DNA of 64,000 nt from CAISCU01 sp051861545 (GTDB lineage Bacteria; Bacteroidota; Bacteroidia; UKL13-3), in contig JBIMKP010000013.1 in NCBI GenBank assembly GCA_051861545.1, forward strand, positions 30,461 to 94,460, given 5' to 3'. The notes below the pieces were generated by a model. It was not told the origin of the DNA. It made no database searches and saw only the letters and a program-made list of their open reading frames with translations. Of this stretch, positions 7,011-13,942 are shown piece by piece. Positions within the stretch are counted from its first letter, which is position 1. Every line of letters starts with the position of its first letter. The translations under genes and the position numbers were made by a program.

Positions 7011-9698
7011 TTAAATCCTTCTGTCGTCGAACCAATCTTTACGTTTTGGTATTTTTAAGTCTTGTAAAACAGATGATTTCACATTTAAATTAAACATAAA
7101 ATATTTAGTTCCATAAGCAGAAAGTGGTGTCCAGTTAAAGGTAAACTGCCAACAATGTAAGTCTCTTCTTAAATCAATTCCCAAATGTGAGATTCTATTC
7201 AAACTAAAATCATAACCAGAGTTAAAGGTAAACGACCAGTTTTTGGTAGGAGTTAAATTTCCTGAAAATGACAATGTTTGTGTGTATTCTGATGGGAAAA
7301 AAGTGCTAAGTTTATTTCTATAATCATACGAAACAGTATAATTTAGCATTAAACTCCATGGCATATTAAAATCACTATAGCCCAATTTTTGCATTTCCTT
7401 TTTTAATTTTTCTGCTCGACTTTGGTCTTTTCGTTTAAACATATCAGGACTTAAGCTCGCAGAAATTCCGAGGTTTGCATTTAATAATGTTGCGAGTTTT
7501 CCATTGTTAATGTTAAATTCATTAATTCTAGCATAATATTTAGAAGTAGCAGTTTCTACCAAATTATTTACGTATGGGTCGAAACTTGCATTTCCAACTA
7601 AAGAAATATTTTTGAATAAAGTTGTTCGTGCAGAGGTATTTATAATACTTAAGTTCATTGAGTCTACAAGTATATTATAAGCTCCACCCACTCTAAAACT
7701 TTCTATAATTTTGATTTTGTTTTCTTTAACAGAAGTATCTTTTCCAGTTCTCCATTTTATTTCGAGATTATTATCTAATGAGAAGTTGATATTACCTTGT
7801 CTACCTGCGCCAGGTCCGCCGTACAAAGTTCCTTCAAATCTGCTGTACCTCTGAAAATTTTGACCAGTTGTATCGTTTTGAACAGACCTGTAAAATCCGA
7901 AATTATCAGTGCTAAAATCTGGTGAATATGAAAAATCTACATAAGGATTCATTACATGGCGAATGGCCATTAGTTTCCCCTTTTTAAACACTTTCATTCC
8001 GTACCATCTTGTACTTATACCAGCTCTCATCGAATAGCTGTAAGCTCTTGCAAAGCCACTTTCGAAAGAAGAATTTACTGTTCTATTTGTTGTATCCCAT
8101 TCTTTAGCTCTTGTTTTAAAAGTCCAGTTTTCGTTATAATCAGCACCAACCGAAATGGTATAATATTTAAATAAATTAAATCCATTTTGCACTGCAATTG
8201 AATGCCTCACACCATTATTCATGGCAGTATCAATGTATTTTTTTAGGTCTTCTGAATTTCTGTTTTTGAATAATAAAGTATCTTTGGTATTAACAATATT
8301 CTGCATCAAACCGGTATAGTTCACACTAATTTTCTCGTACCAAGTATCTGCTGTAGGTTTATATTTTGATTTAAATGGTTGAAAAGAAGCTACAGTAAAA
8401 GAAACATCTGGTAGGGTTAAAGATAAATCTCTTGTTTGAAGATTTTGTGAAGCCCTGGCATTTGCAGATAAACTTTGTTTTCCTTTATTAAATGTAGTAC
8501 CATAACTTATACCAGAATTGATAACATTATTAAAAGATTGCGGGGAATAGGAGTTAAAAGTTAAATAATCATTACCCACTAGATTTACATCGGCACTAAA
8601 AGTACTTCCCGGACGCGCTTTTGGGTCAACACGATGCGACCATTGAACTTGGAAGCTTTTGAATTCAGAATAATTTGGGTCTTCAGGGTTATTCTGTTTA
8701 TTAAAAGCATAGTTAGCACTAAAATTACCACTAAATCGGTATCTATAATTATAGGAGGATCTGGTACTTAATTGCCATGAAGTATTTGTGTAGATATCTC
8801 CCAATAAACTTAAGTCGAGATGTTCACCCAATCCTAAATAGTATCCACCTTGGCGGAGGAAATAACCTCTACCAGCTGCATTTCCATAAGTTGGAATAAT
8901 TAGACCAGATTGTTGACCTCTTTTAAGTGGGAAAATCCCAAGAGGAACAAAAAGAGGAGTTCTAACACCTTCTATAACCATGTTTGCTGGACCAGTAATT
9001 ACTTTTTTACCAGGGATTACCTTTAGTTTTTCAGCAGCAATATAAAAGTGAGGATGGTCGGCATCGCAGGTTGTATAATAAGAGTGACTAATATAGAAAT
9101 TGTTATTTTCATCTCTTTTAACCGTTTCTCCTTTAATAAAGCCTTCACCTTCATTGGTTTTGAATTCTTTCATTAAGCCCCTTTTGGTTTCATAATTAAA
9201 GGTCACCTCTTCAATTTTGTATTCACTACCACCTTGTTTAAAAACTGGAGTATTACTTAAAATCCCTACACTATCTAACTGTCCAGTTGCATTAACAGTA
9301 TTTTTTTGAAGGTTGATTTTAATTTTCGCAGCTTTAATATCTGAATCTTCGTATAAGACCACGGCATTTGAATAAAGTGTCGCTGTTTTTTCTAGTGCAT
9401 TGTACACAATTGAATCTTTGGCATTGTACTTGACCCTAGATTTCATAGCAGAAGACGTACGAGGGAGGTAGTTTGAATCATTTAATAGACTATCAGGAAT
9501 TGAGTTTTTTGTAGAATCAGATAAAATATAATGATATGAAAAAGAGTAAGTTAAGTTATTTTCTAACAAATTATAAACAAAAATTCGGTTTGAATTGCTT
9601 AAATTTGATGAAGTTTGGTTGGCAGCAGAAAAAAGAGGAAAAAAGGCTAAACACATTAGTATTTCAGCAATTCGCTTATTTCTGCAGGATTTCTTCAA
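7011..9698 (-). CDS. lptD: LptD-family LPS-assembly outer-membrane protein
   Basis: An outer-membrane protein of about 895 residues related to LptD/OstA, which inserts lipopolysaccharide into the outer leaflet. After the signal peptide there is a beta-jellyroll region (YNALEKTATLYSNAVVLYEDSDI and following, OstA-like), the segment YYTTCDADHPHFYIAAEKLKVIPGKK typical of Bacteroidota LptD, and then a large Tyr/Asn-rich barrel. The start is a judgement. The reading frame is open to 9743, but starting at TTG 9698 gives MKKSCRNKR followed by a hydrophobic stretch ending FSA, an ideal signal peptide. ATG 9656 would remove the basic n-region. The gene is divergent from the amidase, whose ATG is only 26 bp away, so the promoters must overlap the coding ends. 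It has the length expected for a Bacteroidota LptD. Confidence 0.85.
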   Translation of the reverse strand: MKKSCRNKRIAEILMCLAFFPLFSAANQTSSNLSNSNRIFVYNLLENNLTYSFSYHYILSDSTKNSIPDSLLNDSNYLPRTSSAMKSRVKYNAKDSIVYNALEKTATLYSNAVVLYEDSDIKAAKIKINLQKNTVNATGQLDSVGILSNTPVFKQGGSEYKIEEVTFNYETKRGLMKEFKTNEGEGFIKGETVKRDENNNFYISHSYYTTCDADHPHFYIAAEKLKVIPGKKVITGPANMVIEGVRTPLFVPLGIFPLKRGQQSGLIIPTYGNAAGRGYFLRQGGYYLGLGEHLDLSLLGDIYTNTSWQLSTRSSYNYRYRFSGNFSANYAFNKQNNPEDPNYSEFKSFQVQWSHRVDPKARPGSTFSADVNLVGNDYLTFNSYSPQSFNNVINSGISYGTTFNKGKQSLSANARASQNLQTRDLSLTLPDVSFTVASFQPFKSKYKPTADTWYEKISVNYTGLMQNIVNTKDTLLFKNRNSEDLKKYIDTAMNNGVRHSIAVQNGFNLFKYYTISVGADYNENWTFKTRAKEWDTTNRTVNSSFESGFARAYSYSMRAGISTRWYGMKVFKKGKLMAIRHVMNPYVDFSYSPDFSTDNFGFYRSVQNDTTGQNFQRYSRFEGTLYGGPGAGRQGNINFSLDNNLEIKWRTGKDTSVKENKIKIIESFRVGGAYNILVDSMNLSIINTSARTTLFKNISLVGNASFDPYVNNLVETATSKYYARINEFNINNGKLATLLNANLGISASLSPDMFKRKDQSRAEKLKKEMQKLGYSDFNMPWSLMLNYTVSYDYRNKLSTFFPSEYTQTLSFSGNLTPTKNWSFTFNSGYDFSLNRISHLGIDLRRDLHCWQFTFNWTPLSAYGTKYFMFNLNVKSSVLQDLKIPKRKDWFDDRRI

Positions 9699-9724
9699 CT
9701 GACTTAAAATTAATAAATGTTGCA

Positions 9725-10567
9725 ATGTATTATTCAAACGCAAAGCTAAATAAAGTGGTAAATTTCTCTAAATGGGAAAAAATTGTGCCATTTTTCCTGT
9801 TTTTGGTCTTTGTTGCAATGACACCTCCAACAAATTCGAAAAAATTTCGAAGATCAATACAAACTATTGTAATTGATGCCGGGCATGGTGGTCATGATCC
9901 GGGTTGTAGTGCTGGTGGTGTTAAAGAAAAAGACATCACATTAAAAATGGCAAAAGAACTCGGCGACAAAATTACGGAATTGATGCCTGAAGTTAAGGTT
10001 ATTTATACACGAAAAACAGATAAATTTGTTGAGTTGTGGGAAAGAGCCGATATAGCTAATAGAAGTAATGCTGATTTATTTATTTCTTTACACTGCAATT
10101 CTCATAAAAATACCAGCATTTCTGGAACCGAAACCTTTGCAATGGGTTTACATAAAGCAGGTGATAATTTAGATGTAGCAAAAAGAGAAAATGATGTTTT
10201 GTTATTAGAGACTGATTATCAGGAGAAATATGATGGTTTTGACCCGAATTCACCAGAGACTCATATATATTTTTCTTTGTTTCAAAATGCATACATGGAC
10301 CAAAGCATTAAATTAGCATCAAAAATTGAAAATCAAATTTCTAAAACTCCAAATAGAAGCAGCAGAGGAGTTAAACAAGCAGGATTTGTGGTGCTTTGGA
10401 AAACTGGAATGCCGAGTGTTTTAGTAGAAGCTGGATTTTTAAGCAATAAAAAAGATAGAGATTTTTTAAATAGTGAAGCTGGTATGGATGAATTTACTAC
10501 AGCTATGGCAAAAGCTTTTGTTGATTATAAAAATGTTTTTGAAGGAGTGCCAGCTGCAAGCAAATAA
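9725..10567 (+). CDS. N-acetylmuramoyl-L-alanine amidase (Amidase_3)
   Basis: A 280-residue zinc amidase that cuts the bond between N-acetylmuramic acid and L-alanine in peptidoglycan, acting in the periplasm during cell separation or wall recycling. A hydrophobic N-terminal anchor or signal (about 19-32) precedes the catalytic domain. Zinc ligands and catalytic residues are visible: H54 in DAGHGGHDPG, the Glu in KEKDITL, the His in SLHCNS, and the Glu in LVEAGFLSN. The frame is open upstream to 9536, but that extension lies inside the opposite-strand lptD and lacks a signal sequence. ATG 9725 is therefore preferred. It is divergent from lptD and followed by the MCE gene, a pairing I know from other Bacteroidota. 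Confidence 0.92.
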   Translation: MYYSNAKLNKVVNFSKWEKIVPFFLFLVFVAMTPPTNSKKFRRSIQTIVIDAGHGGHDPGCSAGGVKEKDITLKMAKELGDKITELMPEVKVIYTRKTDKFVELWERADIANRSNADLFISLHCNSHKNTSISGTETFAMGLHKAGDNLDVAKRENDVLLLETDYQEKYDGFDPNSPETHIYFSLFQNAYMDQSIKLASKIENQISKTPNRSSRGVKQAGFVVLWKTGMPSVLVEAGFLSNKKDRDFLNSEAGMDEFTTAMAKAFVDYKNVFEGVPAASK

Positions 10568-10813
10568 TTTTTGTTTGTTTAAATGGGTTGAATGTTAAGT
10601 TTTTATGAAGATTCAAAACTGAATATTTGTTACAGGAACTTAGGTTGTCATAATATTCATCAATTAAATTACCTAAAGCAAAAGGAATTAATTGATTTTA
10701 AGATGCTCATATAGTTTTGGTTTTGACTGTATAAGTTAAATTAAATGGTCTTACTATTTTAATAAGGCTTTTTTTTAGATTTCTCTTCGGTGTTAAATTC
10801 TGCAATAATTTCT

Positions 10814-10821
10814 TATTTTTG
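10814..10821 (+). promoter_or_regulatory. TAnnTTTG -7 box before the MCE gene
   Basis: TATTTTTG fits the Bacteroidota -7 consensus and lies 17 bp before the TTG start at 10839. No good TTTG -33 box was found at the right distance, so the assignment is tentative. Confidence 0.35.
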
Positions 10822-10838
10822 AGCAAAATCAAATTATT

Positions 10839-11846
10839 TTGAGAATACCTAGAGAAGCCAAAATTGGTTTGTTTGCAGTAGTTTCACTTGCTGCACTTTA
10901 TTTCGGATATAATTTTCTTCGCGGTAAAAAGTTCTTTTCCCGCCAAAATACTTATTATGTAGTTTATAATAATATTGAAGGGGTTAATAAATCTACTCCT
11001 ATTTATTATAAAGGATTAAAAGTTGGGCAAGTTGAAGAATTGGGTTTTTTAAGAACCGATAGCGCAAATAGAATCATTGCTACTTTAATAATCGACCAAA
11101 ACATCATGTTATCGAGGGCTTCAGAGGCCAGAATTGTAAGCATGGATTTATTGGGAGGTAAGGCAATTTCATTAATTGTTCCAGATTTATTAGTTCCAAT
11201 TTTTAAAGGAGATACCATTATTGGTACGCAAGAAATTGGAATTGGTGAATCTATTTCAGGCATGATAGAACCCGTTAAAGATAAAACTGAAAATGTTTTG
11301 GTTTCTTTAAATAAGGTTCTAGAACAAGTAGAAAAGGTAATGGGTAATGGTGGTTCAGAAAATCTCAACTCAGGAATTGATGACCTTGCTCAAACCATGA
11401 AAAATTTGAATATGGCTACTGCTGCCTTAAATCAATTAATTCAAAATGAGTCGAATCGTATATCTAAAACATCTGGTAATATCGAGTCAATTACATCAAA
11501 CTTAAAAAAGAATAACCAAGATATTGAATCAAGCATTCAGAACTTAAAAGTAATCACAGATTCATTGGCTGATGCTCCTTTAAAAAGTATGGTTGTTGAA
11601 CTACAAAAAACAAGTGTTCAATTGGCTATGGTTGCTGAAAAGCTTAATAAAGGAGAAGGTTCTGCTGGAAAATTAATCAACGACCCTCAGTTGTACGATA
11701 ATCTAAATAAGTCTACTAACGAACTTCAGGCTTTATTAAAAGATTTAAGAGAATATCCTGCGCGTTACGTGAATGTATCTGTTTTTGGTGGTGCTGCAAA
11801 AAAAGCTGAAAAGAAAAGAGAGCAAGACTTGAAAAAGCAGAAATAA
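10839..11846 (+). CDS. MCE/MlaD-domain lipid-transport protein
   Basis: A 335-residue periplasmic substrate-binding protein of the MCE family, which shuttles phospholipids or other lipids between the membranes. It has an N-terminal membrane anchor (about 9-25, IGLFAVVSLAALYFGYNFL), one MCE domain (about 37-115: YYVVYNNIEGVNKSTPIYYKGLKVGQV and ILDLLGGK-like MDLLGGKAISL), then a long Gln/Asn/Ser-rich helical or coiled-coil region to about 310 and a basic tail. The start is a TTG at 10839. No ATG lies near the family-typical beginning xRIPxEAKIGL, so the rare start is probably real. The matching permease and ATPase (MlaE/MlaF) are not in this window. It follows the cell-wall amidase, placing it in an envelope-maintenance neighbourhood with lptD. 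Confidence 0.88.
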   Translation: MRIPREAKIGLFAVVSLAALYFGYNFLRGKKFFSRQNTYYVVYNNIEGVNKSTPIYYKGLKVGQVEELGFLRTDSANRIIATLIIDQNIMLSRASEARIVSMDLLGGKAISLIVPDLLVPIFKGDTIIGTQEIGIGESISGMIEPVKDKTENVLVSLNKVLEQVEKVMGNGGSENLNSGIDDLAQTMKNLNMATAALNQLIQNESNRISKTSGNIESITSNLKKNNQDIESSIQNLKVITDSLADAPLKSMVVELQKTSVQLAMVAEKLNKGEGSAGKLINDPQLYDNLNKSTNELQALLKDLREYPARYVNVSVFGGAAKKAEKKREQDLKKQK

Positions 11847-11851
11847 ATTTT

Positions 11852-12916
11852 TTATTGCTCACAAATTTCTTCCTGATGAATTGTTTCTTCTTGATTAGTT
11901 TCAAGCTTTTTTACATAATTTCTTCTATAGATTTTAACTCCTAAAACAAAAAACGATATAAGTAAAGGACCAAAAATCAATCCTGTGATTCCAAATAAAT
12001 TTAATCCAATTAGCACGCCAAAAATGCTGATAACAGGATGAACATCAGCAAATTTCTTTTGTAGGACCATTCTGATTACATTATCTATATTAGAAATAAT
12101 GAGCACACCATATGCTAGTAGAATATAGGATTGTAAATGCTGCCCCATTACATATAAATACAATGTAGCAGGTAGCCAAATCATAGCTGAACCAACAATC
12201 GGAATGAATGAAAATATTCCACACATACTTCCCCAAAAGGCAGCATCCGGTATTCCTAAAAAGTAAAATGCCAATCCTCCTGAAATTCCTTGAATTCCTG
12301 CTAATAAGGGTGTTGTGATTGCATTTGATACTGTCATATCATACAGTTCTTTTTGGAAAAGATGAGTAACGCCGGGTTCAAATGGCAGAAAATCTATTAA
12401 AAAATCACTCATCTCCTGGTAACTCACCAACATAAAGTACAAAATGAAGTACATAATGGCCAAGGTGCTTAAAGTTCCTAAAAGTTTGTTAAGTAATGCA
12501 GGTAAAAGTCCTGCTAGCTTTTCTTTTATCTGGTTGATTTGTTCTGGTGAAAAAATATCTTGCCCAATAAACTCTTTTAATTGATCGTCGAAGGTATGAA
12601 ATGCGTTGATGAGTGAAGCTGGATTGCTGACTACTTCTGCAATTTTATTGTACAGCAGGTTTACAATAAGGATACCTGGAATTACAACAATCAATAATGA
12701 AAGAATCATTAGTAACAATGCCGCTCTTGAGGCTCTCCATTTTTTCTTTTCGACCAAATAGGCCATGAAGTTTTTGAATAAAAGATAAAAAATGACTGCT
12801 CCTAAAAAGGCTGTGAAGTAATCATATAACATCACAAAAAGGAATAAGCCGAAAAGCAACAAGAAATAAAATCCAAATTGCTGCTTTGATTGTGAACTAG
12901 ATTGTTTTCCTAACAT
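11852..12916 (-). CDS. AI-2E/PerM-family membrane permease
   Basis: A 354-residue polytopic inner-membrane protein of the AI-2E transporter (PerM/UPF0118) family. Hydrophobic helices occur at about 13-50, 62-88, 150-172, 203-225, 232-265, 268-290 and 300-330. The family-typical central segment GIQGISGGLAFYFLGIPDAAFWGSMCGIFSFIPIVGSAMIW is seen as short motifs: GIP at the start of a helix, then FIPIVGS. Members export quorum signals or act as ion/proton antiporters, so the substrate here is uncertain. The C-terminal tail is acidic (Glu/Gln-rich). The gene converges on the MCE gene with a gap of only 5 bp and no clear hairpin. Confidence 0.88.
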   Translation of the reverse strand: MLGKQSSSQSKQQFGFYFLLLFGLFLFVMLYDYFTAFLGAVIFYLLFKNFMAYLVEKKKWRASRAALLLMILSLLIVVIPGILIVNLLYNKIAEVVSNPASLINAFHTFDDQLKEFIGQDIFSPEQINQIKEKLAGLLPALLNKLLGTLSTLAIMYFILYFMLVSYQEMSDFLIDFLPFEPGVTHLFQKELYDMTVSNAITTPLLAGIQGISGGLAFYFLGIPDAAFWGSMCGIFSFIPIVGSAMIWLPATLYLYVMGQHLQSYILLAYGVLIISNIDNVIRMVLQKKFADVHPVISIFGVLIGLNLFGITGLIFGPLLISFFVLGVKIYRRNYVKKLETNQEETIHQEEICEQ

Positions 12917-12975
12917 GCATCAAATATCTGATTTCAAAGCCAAAACATTTAACAAACATTCGAATTTCTTCTCGT

Positions 12976-12983
12976 TATCTTTG
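12976..12983 (+). promoter_or_regulatory. TAnnTTTG -7 box before the YtxH gene
   Basis: TATCTTTG is a perfect match to the Bacteroidota -7 consensus and lies 14 bp before ATG 12998. If it is real, transcription starts downstream of the in-frame GTG at 12983, which rules that GTG out as the start codon. Confidence 0.5.
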
Positions 12984-12997
12984 TGAAAAACTATCAA

Positions 12998-13189
12998 ATG
13001 AATAATCAGAATAAAAATTTGCTGACTTTTTTATTTGGAGCGGCAATTGGAGCAGCAATTACTTGGCTATTTACTAGCGAAGATGGAAAGAAAATTGTGG
13101 CCGAAACTAAAGAAAAAGCAAAACAATGGAAGGATGAATTGGGTGATAAATTCAATCCTGAAAATCCAAATAGTAAGCAATCATCATAA
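12998..13189 (+). CDS. YtxH-domain small membrane protein
   Basis: A 63-residue protein with one glycine/alanine-rich membrane helix (about 8-25, FLFGAAIGAAITWLF) followed by a charged amphipathic tail (EDGKKIVAETKEKAKQWKDEL). This is the YtxH layout, best known from general-stress proteins; the molecular role is not established. ATG 12998 is preferred over an in-frame GTG at 12983 because a -7 promoter box ends at that GTG. Its stop overlaps the next start (TAATG), so the three genes from here to 13942 form one translationally coupled unit. Confidence 0.8.
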   Translation: MNNQNKNLLTFLFGAAIGAAITWLFTSEDGKKIVAETKEKAKQWKDELGDKFNPENPNSKQSS

Positions 13190-13578
13190 TGGAAAATGAA
13201 ATAAAATCGGAACAAAAAGATTCAGATATTCAAGATTCATTTTTAGCCAATTACAAAGATTTATTGGTTGATTATACTGAGAAAAGAATTGAGTTAATTA
13301 AGTTGGAAGCGGTTGAAAAAACGGCAATTGTGGGCGGTTTATCAGCTTCTTTTTTACTTATTATATTATTTTCTTTTATGTCGATAATGTTCTTATCTGT
13401 AATGATGGGTTTTCTTTTAGCAGATATAACTGGAAGTATGTTAAAAGGCTTTGGTTTATTGGCCTTATTTTATGTTTTATTGCTGATTTTAGTTATAGTT
13501 TTTAGAACCAGTATTTCAAAACCAATCAGTAATTTACTTGTAAGAGTTTTAGTAAAAGAGGAGGGCTCACATGAATAA
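13189..13578 (+). CDS. Holin-X-like (phage_holin_3_6) membrane protein
   Basis: A 129-residue integral membrane protein. A charged N-terminal helix (about 20-45, DYTEKRIELIKLEAVEKTA) is followed by two hydrophobic helices, about 46-72 and 78-106. This fits the putative actinobacterial holin-X family, which despite its name is widespread in non-phage chromosomal loci next to YtxH genes. There are no lysis or structural phage genes nearby, so a phage role is unlikely. It overlaps YtxH by 1 bp and the next gene by 8 bp. Confidence 0.75.
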   Translation: MENEIKSEQKDSDIQDSFLANYKDLLVDYTEKRIELIKLEAVEKTAIVGGLSASFLLIILFSFMSIMFLSVMMGFLLADITGSMLKGFGLLALFYVLLLILVIVFRTSISKPISNLLVRVLVKEEGSHE

Positions 13579-13942
13579 ATCGATTCAAAATCTTGAAGAT
13601 TTAAGATTAAGGAAAATGCTTCTTAAACAAGAACTAAAATTTAAGGAAGAAGAATTCAAAAGGCAGAATTTATATTTCTCTCAAAATAAGTTTAAAGTAA
13701 TTTGGAGTGAAATAAGTCCATTTTCTGGTAAAGATTCTCCTATTGGTTTGGCTGCCGATTTAATTATTCCAGGTTTATTAGGCGCTTTGGGTCTTAATAA
13801 AGTTTCAGGAAGCAGAATACTAATCAGTCTTGCTCAAGTCCTGATTGGCAAAATTTCCGAATCAGGACTTGGCAAAATTTTCAAAAAGAAAGACAAATCA
13901 AAACAAGAAACGCAAGAAATTAACGAAGAATCAGACGTTTAA
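13571..13942 (+). CDS. Uncharacterised protein, third gene of the YtxH/holin-X cassette
   Basis: A 123-residue protein I do not recognise as a named family. It begins with a charged helical segment (about 6-35, Lys/Glu/Arg-rich, probably coiled coil). A Gly/Leu-rich hydrophobic stretch follows (about 58-100, LAADLIIPGLLGALGLNKVSG and LISLAQVLIG), which could sit in the membrane, then a strongly charged Lys/Glu tail. The start ATG lies within the end of the holin-X gene (ATGAATAA), pointing to coupled translation and a shared role with the two membrane proteins before it. Its last 23 bp overlap the 3' end of the opposite-strand GH31 gene. Confidence 0.65.
   Translation: MNKSIQNLEDLRLRKMLLKQELKFKEEEFKRQNLYFSQNKFKVIWSEISPFSGKDSPIGLAADLIIPGLLGALGLNKVSGSRILISLAQVLIGKISESGLGKIFKKKDKSKQETQEINEESDV

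Noticed and set aside
9536..9724. Upstream extension of the amidase reading frame
   Set aside because: It lies wholly inside lptD on the opposite strand; the signal/anchor begins only after ATG 9725.
13189..13578. Prophage or lysis module suggested by the holin-like family name
   Set aside because: No endolysin, structural or integrase genes are near; the family is common in non-phage loci with YtxH.
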